Positions 33,842-46,887 of a stretch of 64,000 nucleotides of DNA are shown here, in pieces. Both the position numbers and the translations under genes were made by a program. The stretch's first letter is position 1. Each line of letters opens with the position of its first letter. A model generated the notes under the pieces. It did no database searches. It was not told where the DNA came from and was given only the letters and a program-made list of their open reading frames with translations. Source of the stretch: Gavia stellata (taxonomy: Eukaryota > Chordata > Aves > Gaviiformes > Gaviidae); the NCBI RefSeq assembly GCF_030936135.1, contig NC_082597.1:71978495-72042494 (forward strand), given 5' to 3'.

Positions 33842-36800
33842 GCTATTGCTTTTCAACAGTAGTAGGATTGATGACTGAAACTGAGCAGCTGCTGAAAGGT
33901 TAAAGTAGAATTGCGGTCAGAAAAACAAAGTGACCCTGTCAAGCTGACATGCTGGGAGCACTACATTTATTTTTTTCTCAGTGACTTCCAGACCAAATCT
34001 GCTCAGTTTACAAGTCAAACATTTTTTATTGACTTCCAGAACTACAAAGTCAGCCTCAGTGTGAAAAATCAAAACTGTTACTTCTGCTTCACTCCGCAGA
34101 AGATTCTGCATTTAGAACTTGGTTGACATGTCACTGATGAATGGCTGAATCCAGCCTGCCTTCCTGTGTCTGTCCTAGCTCTGGAGGGCGAAAGCTGCCA
34201 CAGTAAAAATTTATTTGTTAGGAGAGTAAACAGATATGACTTGAAGAGATAAGGAGATATACTGGGTAAATAAGGGCCGTTTGTATGTCTGTCTTCTAGT
34301 TGTACCTACACTTTAATCCTTAACTTCTGCCATGACAACGATTTAATGTTTTCAGATTGCTTTAGTCTGGGACTACAGTCTAAACTGTCTTCATTGCAAA
34401 ATAGATTTTCCAAAAGTGCTTAAATTTTATGATAAAAGTCATGATTTTAAAATCAGCATAAGACTTCAGAAACCACATTTGAAAGAGGTGACTTCTCCCA
34501 GGTCATGCAATTCCTTGTTTACTCTGAAGAGTTCACCGAGTTACACAGGGATATGGATTGGAGAACTAGTTCAGTTTATTATTTAAAAGCTCTTAACATT
34601 ATATAATCCCAGGAGGGGATTCAGCAGATGCTGGCCCGTCGTATCTGTGCCTTAATCTGACCTTGACCTCAGAATCTTGATGTGGCTCCTCAGGCAACAC
34701 ATACATCATCTGACCTTAAACTGCTCACTTGATTAATATACTGTAGTTAACATGTATGCTCAGTGCTAAAGTTAAAGCCAAAGCTCTTCCCTTCCATCAC
34801 AAGTGCAGCAAGGGCAAACAGATTTGTTTAAAGCTATGCAGTGATTAAGACACTCCAGAGCAGAATGTCATCTTTCTAATGAAAGGATAAACCAGGACTA
34901 TTGTTTCAGAGTTAAAAAAGTGAAATAGCTTCCACTCCTGTGTTTTGCAATGTCCGTGGGCTGTTCCAGAAGTTCCTCTGGTTCTTTACTTTGCTGGTTA
35001 TCACAAAGAATAGTAGTCATTCCAGTGCCTGAATGTGTGTGTGCATGCTTGTTTATGATGAAGTGCATATGACACATGCACATTTTTAAGACACGTGCTA
35101 ATTTTTACTCTGCTTTATACCACACATACTGTGTTGACTAATGCTTTGTGGAACTTAAGTCTGCTGTCTGAGACGATAGCTATTTTTAAAGGCAGTCAAG
35201 TATTAATGATTCTTCTGAAGTGTGAGCATATGCTAATTGAACTCCTTGGATGCTACAAAAACTTGTCAGATTTTTACTGTAAGAAATTTTTTCATGCTTT
35301 CTTTAGGTATTTTTTTTTTTATTCCTCGAATTCACCACCAATGAAAGGTCACAAAAATATTGGTGACTGCCTTCACCTCTAGAGTTCTTCCTTTCTTCTG
35401 TGGATTGCAGAACTGTTTAGTGAGGTTGTTAATCTACGGCAGGGGAGACTTTTTTTAAATGAGGGTGTGCCTAGACAGGGGAAGAGCTGCCTGTTGATGT
35501 CGTTCTGCATTCTTGGTCACTGGTAAGCCTTTGAAGGGCAGGGGAAGATTGTTCCTCCCCAGAGAATGACTGAGCATGCACAGGTGAGAGTTTTTGTGAG
35601 AGGCTGGGTGGCAGGAAGAGAATGGGTTAGAGGATGTGAGGAGCAGGTAAGAACGCTGGAGAGTAAGAAACTGAAGAGGAGAAGAGAGCTTCCCTGCAAG
35701 AGGGCTGCAGCAATGTTTTGGAGGCTTTCTTGAAAATCCGGAGGTTTGTTCCAGCCAGCAGCTGCTGAATGAGAAAGGCTGTTGGAAAAGTTCCAGCCTT
35801 TAAGAACACCACCCTTGGGGTGCAGGTTGGTTTCAAACCTTTCTGTTTAGCGTCTTACCCTGCAGATATGAATTTTCTCATTTTGAGGCTTTTTTTTATT
35901 CTTGTTTATTATTTTGGGTACCCTCGAGAGCCAGTGACAGAAATTGGAAGCGTTTGGCATCTGTTGATGTGCTTGTTTTTTAAAGAAGTTAGGCAATTTG
36001 CTCTTACGTTTCAAATTGTGGTAAGGTATGATCATGTGTTCATATGGATCCAGCTTTCCTTTTTTGTGTTGAGTTGCGTAGTCTCTTCAGGAACTCCTTC
36101 CAGTTCTGTAAAAAAGCCTGGGTGCAAACATACAGTAAAACTGGACCATGCATGTACACAGGTCAATGAATTGAATCAATTCATCCACTGTGTTCTACGT
36201 TGCTGTTTTGCTGTGTGTGCATAGCTCAGATTTGTAGTGCAAGCAATTAAGTTTGTTTTCTGAAAATATCTATGTCTTTTAAAAAACACAAAACCAAGAA
36301 ACAACCCAGCAGAAACAACAAAATTCCCTCCCCGATTTGGGAAAACAAAGCAAGCCACTACAGTGTATGGAAGTACTCAATGACATATTAACTTTAGCTC
36401 TGCTTCTATGCTCTTGCAGTAGTGGAGCATCCAAGGATTACTCGCTTTGGAAAAGCACCCCCAAATCTTTCGGACAACAGTGAGCTTATGGTTTAGAGAC
36501 TGCCTCATAGCAGAATGTTTTTGTGCTTGAGCTTACGGACTCAGACTTTTCCACTTCTTCAAAGAAAGATAATGTATAGTTGTATGTAAGTGCAGGCATT
36601 AACCTTGAGGTGTGTTGTACAAAACTTATGTATGTCCTGTATGCTGTTATAGAAGTGGACAAGCCATAAGAAGCTGTTTTACGTAATCAGAAAATATTAC
36701 ACTTTAAGTTGTTCTGCAGAAAGCCTTGTTTTAGCAGTTTGTAATAACTCATGCCCTTATATGTGCCATTAATGCAATTATGTTTGCCAAGAAGTTCTTA

Positions 36801-39800
36801 TGAACAGGTACAATATGGTCTTATGAGCTTCCTGCAGAAATTATTTCTTTATGAGCAAGGACACTACATCAGTAAAGCTGAAATATCATCATAGTTTAGG
36901 AGTGAAGACAGACATCCTCAAGTTTTCTTCAAGGAAGAGAACGAAACCTAAGAAGTCAGTGCTATTTTGTGTTTCTGTGAATGTCATAGCTCTCTTTCTC
37001 ATAATACATATGTACAGAGCTTTGGATTTGTGATTGTGGTGTTGCTGGTGTTAGACAGTAATGCAGATAAATAGTCTTTATCTATTATGATTTGTGCATT
37101 GTACCAGTAATATGCTCGTCCTATACACTAAACAAATGAGTTTACCCAATTTTTAGTTTATACGTGATTTAAGTCTTGGCTACCTTCCAAACTCATGTGA
37201 ATAACATTCATATATAGAATTTGAGAAAATGTGTATGCAAATAACTACATGGAGTCACTTGGAGGACGAGAAACCAGCTGATAAGGTTTGTACTGCATTA
37301 GTGAGAATTGTAAAATGAGTGCAAAAGTCGAGTACTTAGGATTTAGGCCTGCTTGCATGTTGCCTGATTTCCCTAAAATACCAAGAATGTGTAGTTCTGC
37401 TGGGTTGCTTTTTAAGTTGTGAAAGATTACCTCTGCAAAACTGACACTGTTTTATGCAGGTGCCTAAATAAGCAGGTAAAAGATGAATTTTGCCATCTTG
37501 AGAAGGGAGTTCTGTGCCCTCACCACATGTGTCTCCTTTGTGTGTGATCTTTTAAAGTAATTCCTGCCAATGCATTTAATACAGTGTGATTCAATATAAA
37601 TATTTTAATGTCATATATTATGGCTATTATGAGTGCCTGTTGATGTAGCATTTTCAGTGAGTAATCTTGATATATCAAGTGGCTGTTGGAATACTGATAA
37701 TTAAATTTCTCCTGTATTTTTTTTAAAGGAATGTGTTTATAAGCATTATTTAAGCTTTCCAATTCTTAGTGATTAAAAGTATGTCCAAATGTATTAGTTT
37801 AAGTTATAATATTGTAAATTTCAGGTTTTTTGCTTTTACAATGGCTTGCACAGTTTCTTTTCTGTAACTCTTTATAACTCAGCAGGAAACATCTCATTTT
37901 CTTACTATAAAACTGTATAAAGCACAACTTGCCCAAAGTCAATGATATTTTTCATCTTCTTCTCTGTAGTGTTGAGTGGCCTCTGTTTCTGTCAAAACCA
38001 ATTGGATTTGCAGTTGTTTAGTATCAGTTATGAGAGCTTTCATAACTTCAGGCCATGTAAAACCAGAAAAGTTTGTATAGTCTAATCCATATTAGTTTAT
38101 AAATCATGCTATAGTCCCCTCAATTTGACATTGTTTACTTGTGCCGTTAGGTCCCATGACTTCTATTAACTTTAGCTTTAGTCAAACAAATCTATTCATA
38201 TCTTCCAGAAAGGCTTTCTGCCTACGTTTTGAGATGGCCAGAAATGGAGATCTTGGCTTCTTACGTGGATAGCTGGTTCAAGTAAATAAATCTCCTTTAC
38301 AGTTTAAAATATAGTAATAATTATGCATTCACTTCCAACTGACTTCAGCTTCCAGCAGTCAATTCTTATGGGGATTTTGGGTGCATCTGCATTAGCATGT
38401 TAGCTCAGATCTGGAGCACGTTTTGAAGCAAATTTGCTCTTCCTATTTTTTTTGTTGTTGTTGTTGATCTCCCCCTGCTCCCTGCGATGCAAAATGGAGA
38501 AGATCCTGGAGGCAGCAAGCAGATTCCTTCGGTGTGAGCTTCCACCAGCAGATGCATTCCAGGAGCAGGAGCGTAGCTAATGTGCTCCAGCTGCGGAGAG
38601 GCATTTGGAGCAGGGAAAGCAGGCTATGGCTGGTCTGAAATATCTCTTCCTGTACCTCCTTCCCCCACAAGCCCATAATGTGTGGGCATCAGGCACTCAG
38701 CACCCTACTGATTCTTTCCTAGGGGGACTGTGCTGCCTGGTAATGTAACCAAAACCTTTGTTAAAGGTCTGACAGTGAAAGTATTTACATAGTGTACTGT
38801 AGCATGATGATCTCTTGGATGAGCTAAAAAGGTTTCAAACCCTTAAGTCTTTTGTTAAAATAGGGTTTTTTTCCAGTTCATGGTTTTCCTGAGCACAATT
38901 TTCCATTTATTCAAAGTTCTTTTTAAAAGTCTTAAAAATAATTTTAAAAGATATTTTAAGAGATATTTAATTTTAAGAATGTTATTCTTTTTAAAGAGTG
39001 CTGATCAGAATATCATGGGGTACTAATTAAAATGTAATATGGAAGTAAAGGATATTCAGTTTAAATCTAGTTGTATAAACCACAATGAGACCAGAAATAC
39101 TCTCCACCCACCCACCCCACCCTCCCCTGCCCCAGGTCAACAGGAATACAGCTAGTGCCAATTCTTTAAGTCTTTATTTATTGACCTTTTCTTATTACTT
39201 TTTTCAGGATTGAAATTCAGCCCAGCGAGGTGGAATTTTTAGTGCAGGTTTTATGCTTGCATCTGGGCTACCCTTTTGGAATATAGATAGACTTTTAGGT
39301 TTCTTCCAGTCATGTAAAATATATTCAGGGCATAAATTGTATTAGATTTGGGTGCAGGTAGGCCAGAGACGACATGTGCAAATATATTTCAAATATTCAC
39401 TATGAGTTATCTAAGTATATTAATTTTAAGAGTGTTTATTTCTTGTAGATGTTGTTTAACATATTCCTTAGTTACTAATGGACTGGAAAGTACTTCATCA
39501 TCTTGTTGTGTTACTAGCCCGTCATTCTGCTTCTCTCCAAGCATACAAGAAACATGTACTGAACATTTTGCCTTTTCTACTTCATCAAAAATATCCCTGT
39601 CTTCACATAGGAATTTGCCTATTGCAAGGAATTCTTCTAGGTTTTCTCATTTAATTTAGATTTGCCAGCCAAGTTATAGCAGCAGAAGCTTAGATATTAA
39701 GAAGTCTGAATTAAAATCTCTAGCTCCTCCTCAGGCTCCTAGTTAGCCTGAGACATTTAATTTAGAGTCAGATTTTAAAGGCATTTAAGTTGTTACAGGT

Positions 39801-40149
39801 TTGAGGGTTTACATATTTGTATGGATTTTTCTTTGCTTCAACTTCTTGCAGTCTTGTTTAAAGAATGTCTTCTGCTATTTTCATTAAATAAAACATTATG
39901 TTGTTATGGGAGGGGAACCCAACCTAAAACACCATTGAGACATTGTCACAGACAACTTTGGTAAGAAAATATTGTATTACTGTATTCCATTCAGAATTTT
40001 AACTGCTAGAGCATATGTAAGAAATAAAATTTGAGTTTGGTGTTACTACCAGTAGGGGAACAATAGTCCAAACTACCAGTGTTTGTTTGTTTTGCGGTAC
40101 TGAACAGGAACTGACCAGGCTACCTTGTTTATCTGCCCATATAGCATTG

Positions 40150-40220
40150 AGATGTACATTTTGTATTCATGTTACTATTTCTTAGATGTACACTTTAATA
40201 TTTCTCTTAGATGTACACTT
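40150..40220 (+). repeat. Three copies of AGATGTACAYTT
   Basis: AGATGTACATTT (40150), AGATGTACACTT (40184) and AGATGTACACTT (40209). The last two share the longer CTTAGATGTACACTT with a period of 25 bases. This looks like a local tandem duplication. Confidence 0.7.
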
Positions 40221-43200
40221 CGCAGTCTCAGGACATTCTTGCGCATAACAGAATTCAAAATACTAATTCATCGAAGATCTAATTTAGACTAACAACATCT
40301 TGCTATTGAAAAGTATTTAAAAAAACAACCAGCAAGCACCATGTCCTCTTTTAAAATCTTTAGAGAAAAGTTCTTGCACTTCAGTCTGTGTGGTTCCTGG
40401 TTTTGAAGAAATGCTACAAACTGTGAGCCCGTCCTATTTATAGCTGGCATTTTTTCTGCAATTAACAAAATTGCTCATGCCTCCTTTTAAATACAACTTG
40501 GCCACCTCCTCTGTATTGTTCTTTCATGAAGAGTATTCTTGACTTCATTGACATTCAATAATGTTGAGGTATGTTGCTAATTATTCCCAGCATGAGTGCC
40601 TGCTTATAATTGCAATTTATCATGAATGCATAAGATTTGTTAATGATTTTTTTTAAAACTTCTTTTTTTGCCTCAAGTCTTGAGGGTTTTATTGTTTCTA
40701 AAGCTGCTGAATAACCTGCTGGTTTGAAAAAAGTAGTTAATGCATACCACCTACTGGTAGTAATTACATCAAAGCTTTTTTGCCCCTTCTAGTGTGCTAA
40801 TACTGCAGAGCTTTACAAATTCTTTCCAGCCAAAGAGCTCAATTTTCCTTCAGTGCATCAGAGTTAAGGGGAGTTTTTTACCAGAAAAAGACTGACTTTC
40901 CTATAGACCAAACAGGCATATATATATTGCATTTGACCACCCAGGAAGTTCCTGGACATAGTAAAGGCATTCTCTGGCAATATAGTATCTCCATAACCCA
41001 TCTCTGAACATTATGTAGGCAGTAAAGAGCCCTGAAACAGTTTTGCTGAAGCCAGGGCTCTGCAAAGGAGATGGAAAAGTTGACTTCCCTAAACTAAATA
41101 ATGGCAATTTGCATGTGTGGTAGATGGACTTTTTAGGACCTGGGCTTTCTTGTAGCTCAAATCAGGCCTTTGCTAGATGCAGTTTAGTTTGTTCCAGCTG
41201 ATTTCTGGAGCAGTTATTTAAAACTTGCTTCTTTCAACCTGTGCTCTGCACAGCAGCTCCACATTTATCCTGGGAGTGACTCCAGTTTGGTGACTGGCTC
41301 CATTGCTCTGGAGTTTTGTGTCTGGAACTGATTGCTTATAAGTTTGGGAGTCATAATTTCAGGCTTGGAAGGAATTTTTTTGTGTAGTGGCAGAGTATTG
41401 AATTTGATTTCTTCTGCCCCCACTTCATGTTTCTGAGTAGAGAATGTGTCCTGAGATGCAAGTGGCAGCAAATACAAATATTATAAATTCTGTTAATAAA
41501 GATTAACTTTGATATTTTAAACTGTAGACACTGGAACAAAATTCTTTGACTGTTCATGATACTTGTTCGTCACAATGCTCTTGAGCTTTCTTTGAAGTGA
41601 AGCAAATCTTTCTAAGACTAACCAAAGGTATGGTTATGGAGAGACTTTACTCAAGGAGCAGTTTCTGCTGGTAGTATGGTTAAGACTGTCCTAGGTTTGG
41701 CTAACTCTGTTTTATAAAATCCTCTAAGGCTATCTGTGAAGGCCCTGGCTTCTGAAATATCTCCACCTCATCAGAGCATGAAGAGCACTTGCTCTTGGCA
41801 TCAGGCAGTGGAAAGCTGTGACAGCACTCTCATTATTTCAAGGCAAGGCCCATGGGAGACCCAGGCCAAATGGTGTGTGGCTGAATCGGAGGCTGTAAAT
41901 GCTGAGGAGTACAGACATACATGATCACTCCCACGGGTGGCTGCCTTTGGCAATGTTTGCTAATGTGTGCTGTTGCACCTGAATATGGTTGCAGTGTAAG
42001 TAGTGCTGCTTTGTGATGAGGCAGGTAGAAGTAATGGACATCCCATTGGTATAGTTCTTCTGCACCAACCTAAATGCCATTTTATATACTGAAATAAGCT
42101 AGACTTCAAAATAAAAACAGTGATGTTAGTCTAATCACTTCTAGAGGAAGAGAAAGCAAAAAAGAAGGTATTTGGATAGGCCTTTATTTGTCAGTAAACT
42201 CTCCAGTAATCTTATTATGTGTTTTGGTCTTACTGCTAACTACTGGATTCTTGATACTGCTGATTGAATTCAGGGCATAGGCTTTCAAAGAGTTTTAATT
42301 CCCATTATATTGTCTGTATTTGGTATTGTATGTGAAGATTCACTGAAATGTGTGAAGCAGCAAGGCATATAAAAAAGGGAAATGATGACATGAACTCAGA
42401 GTGACCAGACAGATTCAGAAAACAATTATGAAAAGGAAAGTTATGTTGTTTGTGCTCTGTAGCTTCTTATCTGGACTGTGACCTTGAAAGTAGCATTTCT
42501 ACTGCCTGCTTGTGCAAAGCAGCTTGTTTCTCCACTGTGTTTCTTCATGCACTGATAAGAAAAAGAGGTGGGATTTGCTGAGCAACCTATATGAAGTTTA
42601 AGCATGTGTCTCCAATTACTTTTATGTAGTGTAAAAAAGATGTGAAAATCTTCATGCTAATTTTATGTGAGAGGTGCTTTTGGAGGGATGGGCTATGTGA
42701 GTGGTGGAAATATTTAGTATCTGAAGTTGTGTAAAATGTTGAAGTAGATCCTGCCTTAAAAACAAATGCTACTGTTAAGATGGGAGTCAGGAAACAGGGG
42801 ACTGTCTACTAGCTGCCTAATCACTGTGTGCCATGGAGTTCCCACCTGTGAGTTATAATATAGTTTGAGTACACCTAGGCTCCACATTGTTGAGCCTTTC
42901 TCCACTGGGACACAAATGTGAAAGGCCTGGAGGAACTGCTCCCCCTTGATCAAGGAGTGACAATAAGGATGGGGCAGCTATGCCATATGTAGAGAGATAC
43001 AGGGCTCAGCTGTGACGAGGCTTGCAGATCTCTGTGTCATGTTGTCATCAGTCACTTCTGAAAAGATATTTGGAAGATAAGCCATCTGAGCTCGTCTCTG
43101 TTCAGAGGAAAGGTGGCTTTCTTCTCCTATTTTAGCTGGTAGGGCAAATATCTGAAAGGGAAGTATCTCATGCTATGTTGTGAATATTAGGAAGGAATGT

Positions 43201-44463
43201 GGTTTTTACTTCGCATGCGCAAATTTTAAACTATCTTGTTAACTGTGAGTTTATTTTGAGTCAGTTAAAATAGCTGGAATGAGAGAATTTATTTTTTTCT
43301 TAAGTGAAAGCACAGTCTGAGACTGCAAAGTGTAGGAGTTGTGTCTTTTTCCTTTCTTCTGGGTACGTTGAGGTGTTTTTCACATTTTGATGGCAGTATA
43401 CAGTAGAAGTAGTGTCTTCCAGAGAGCAGTTGCCTTCTGTGCAACTCAAAGGAAAGTTGGATAAAGACTCCATGCCTGTCTTACTTCCAGATCTGAGCAT
43501 AACAGTGCATGGGCACAGCGAAGGAAATGGGGGTGGAGGGTGGGAAACTGATGTGCTGAGTACAGTGCACACTTCCCGTGAGCTAGTGCCCCGAGCAAAC
43601 GCAGAGCTGATCCTATCCATGCTCTTGAATGATTCTGGCACAAAAGTCATGCCAAACTGCTTTTCCTCTTTTCTTCCTCCTATTCCAGCTGCAATTTGAT
43701 GGAAGGGAGGAAAATGAAACACAACGGTAATTGATTTATTTAGGGTCATGGACAGCCAAAACGTTTAAGAAGACTTATTGTTATCTTAAAGAAACACAAA
43801 ACACTGAAACCCACACTATTTTTAGACAAGTTTGTCTGCTATTTTAATTTGTTTCAGATTTCCTTAAGAAAAGAGGGCCTGTGTTTCCCCAGAAATATGA
43901 CCTTTATGTTGATATACTTCTGGTATCTGTAGAAGCCAAATGCAGACAAATAAAGTAGTTAATACTGGCCAGAGTTCATGTAAAACCTAGAGAATCTTAT
44001 TAAGGAATAATTCGTATGGCTAGGTGAAAATGGAGTTAAAACTTGAATCTTGTACTTAATGTTCTCAAGGGCCAAAGTAATTCCCATTTTGCAATTGTAA
44101 TAAAAGGTTCACCAGAATGTCAGGTTGGTGAAGCCCAGCTTGACCAGGAAAAATGATTCCCAGTTTTTAAAAAATAAGAAAAAACAACCCCAAAGTGTGC
44201 ATTCCTATTGCCATTTCAAGTTAATAATGTTATGGAAAAAGTTAGGCATACTGTCTGTAGTTCAGCTACAAGTTCCTGGGATTGACAAAGATGATCTTGA
44301 TGCTGTGGCTTGCTGCAGCAGCATGTGACACGGGATGGAGAGAGGAGGCTGTAGTTCCCTTTGCCTAGACTGCCATTGTCTGCTCTTCACGCTGGTCAGC
44401 TCCAGGGCACAGAAAGGATTGCTGACTGATCCTCAGTATGAATTCCCTTGTGCCAGGGAGGTT

Positions 44464-44487
44464 TTTTAGTCGGAGCTCTGACTAAAA
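44464..44487. repeat. 24-bp near-perfect palindrome
   Basis: TTTTAGTC (44464-44471) and GACTAAAA (44480-44487) flank a centre containing the palindrome GAGCTC, with a single mismatched pair (G44472 with T44479). It could form a cruciform or bind a dimeric protein; there is no context to decide. Confidence 0.65.
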
Positions 44488-46867
44488 GCTTGAGCTCTGT
44501 CAATTCAGGATTAGCTCTAGAAACAAAGTCTTTGGCATCTGTGTGTTCTTTACAACAGAGGGATAAACTACACAAGGGGAAGAAGATGCTTTGCGTGGGT
44601 CAGGACACATAGCCCAGGAACTCTGCTGGGTACCATGGAGAGTTTTACCACCAGCCACAGCGTGAGGAAGCAGGAGTCTAATCAAATTTCCTAATTCTGT
44701 CCCAGCAGAGACTGCCAATCCCTGTGTGCCCTGCACAGCTCTGCAGGGAAGGCTGGGATGAAGCGGGGCTGATGGTTTTTATTTCTTGGCCTGCTCATAC
44801 AGGTATTGCATTCAGAAGCTTTCTCTTTAGTTTGGAAACTTCCATTGTACATGGTTTATTTTCATCAAACTTTATTTATCATACTTAAAAACAAAAAGGG
44901 CATTATCTATTTTTTCATTAAAAATGCTCTCAAGCAAAAAAAGCTTTTGCTGCTTCTGATGTCCTGCTGTTACTCCCCAGTGTTCATGTCTGACTTAAAG
45001 ATTAATTAAAATAAATATCAAGTGCTACTGAAATAATTAATAAATTATACAATTTACATTCAATTGTAAGTGGAAGAATGTCTTACACTTCCCTTTAAAA
45101 AATCAGCATGGTTCCAGAAAGGAAGGAAGTATGCTAATTACAGTGCCTCCATGAGACTTTACAATTCATGGCTGAGAGTTGATCAGAAGATGCAAAGGAG
45201 GCAAAGCAAGCATTTTAATGTTTGATACTTCATTGCTTCTAATCCCAAAGCTCACTATTAAAATACATAACAAAATTTATTGTGCATTTCCAGCAGTTTG
45301 ATATTTCCTGAACTTTTCCATCTAGAAGAGTTAGAGACATTTAGGGTTGGATGCTGGTTCCGTGCTACTTTTTGCATTGAGGTAACACAGCTGGAGTTTC
45401 TCCTAACTTACAGTGGTTAATGTGACATCAGAATTAGTCTCTTTAGTTTTTTACAAAATATCCAAATGTTTCATAGCTTTTTTTTAACACATATCTCATG
45501 ACCAGCATTTATGCACCTTTTTCTGGCACACAAGGAAAAGAGCAGAAGTTCTGCCTTGGATAGAAGCAGCAAATGTAGTGTGTCCAATGCACATGTCATA
45601 ATGTCTGGTGTTTATGAAATGGTATGATTACGTTAATGCATCTCTGAACATATTTGTTAATTTGGAAAGTAATAGCATCTGTTAATAGAACAGTGACAAG
45701 AAGAAGAATAATAGAGAAGTCTCTTCTACATGGCTGGGTATAAAAGCATCTTCAATGAATTATAAAGCTATCTTAAATATACAATCATGAAAACAGCCAT
45801 GCAGGGTCAAATTGAACATCTAGCTTGGAGGCCAGGAGATGATGCCCAAGAGACCAGTGGAGGATCAATACAAGCATGGTATTTTTCTCATATAGTCTCT
45901 TGGCCTCCAGCCTCATGGCTTCTGAAACCAGAGGGTGTACTACCTTGTCTCTTCACTTAACTTTTGTGCTGCCTCTGTTTTGCTCCAGTTCCTCTAGTGT
46001 CCTAACATTCCTTCTGTTCCTTCATGATACCAAAGCGCCAGTAGCAGTACTGAGAATATAGTGGAAGCAGTCTGGATGCTCGTTATTTCTTTCTCCTGCT
46101 AAATGGGAGAGAGCCAACTGAGGTAAAAATCCAGCCCAGTTTTTGGCTGAAGTATGTTTATTGCTGTGTGGGATTAGTCTGTGCTCCAAATGAGGAGTTG
46201 AGAGGCTTGAGCATGTGCGCTGCTGTGAGTTGTTAGAAATCTGAACAAGTCCTGCACTGAAGAGATGTAAAGTTTTGGGGGGAGGGGAGGAACTGTAATT
46301 TTTTCAGATATGTAGGGAGTTTCATGGGAGCTACGGAAGCCCTACATTTCTGAAGTACAGGCCTTTGTTTCCTGCCAACCTTCAAATCCCCATTTAATAG
46401 CATGGCAGGTTTACAGCCTCCATTAAAATGTTTTCACTTGGTGGTTTTGGTTTGTTTGTTTTTCCCCTTCCTCATCTTATTACTTGAAACTGTGAAAGCA
46501 CTTAAAAAAAGCAAATAACTAGAAAATATGAATGAAAATGGATAGTCCAGGTAAGTTTTATCAGTACTGAAGTCAGGATTTTGTAACTGGAGATTTTTCG
46601 TCTGGTCTTGTAGGAGTAGGGCTGCCTCTTCTACCTTCTAGAGGCACCTAGGCAGAAGGTTTCAATCTTTCATCTCAAGAAATGTCTTGAAGTACGAGCA
46701 GTTAAACTCCATATCAGTATGACCCAGTATCTTGTGCTAGTAGATAGCTTGCCTAATACAGTCTGTATTATAAATTCATAATGTTCTAGTTAACACAGTA
46801 ACATCTGATGGGATTTATTTTAAGCTTAATTGCCCTTGTAGTTCCATAGAAAGCTTGTCCTGGAGCA

Positions 46868-46887
46868 GGGGGGGGGGTGGGGGGTGG
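46868..46887 (+). repeat. G-rich run G10-T-G6-T-GG
   Basis: Ten G, one T, six G, one T, two G. It has quadruplex potential on the plus strand; the length is uncertain because homopolymers are error-prone. Confidence 0.8.

Noticed and set aside
35769..36224. 151-codon plus-strand open frame with two hydrophobic stretches (longest frame outside the CpG island and RERGL)
   Set aside because: No family motif, no splice or promoter context, and an overlapping frame on the other strand. This length is not surprising in 64 kb, and T-rich codons explain the hydrophobic parts.
43300..43749. 149-codon minus-strand frame overlapping a 95-codon plus-strand frame, with an acceptor-like tract ending at 43688
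   Set aside because: Both strands are open over the same bases and neither product resembles a known protein. The acceptor-like tract is followed by no identifiable exon.
45790..45860. Stretch reading like the 'gggtcagaccaaaggtccatctagc' dispersed amniote repeat
   Set aside because: Only one short block agrees; too diverged to call.
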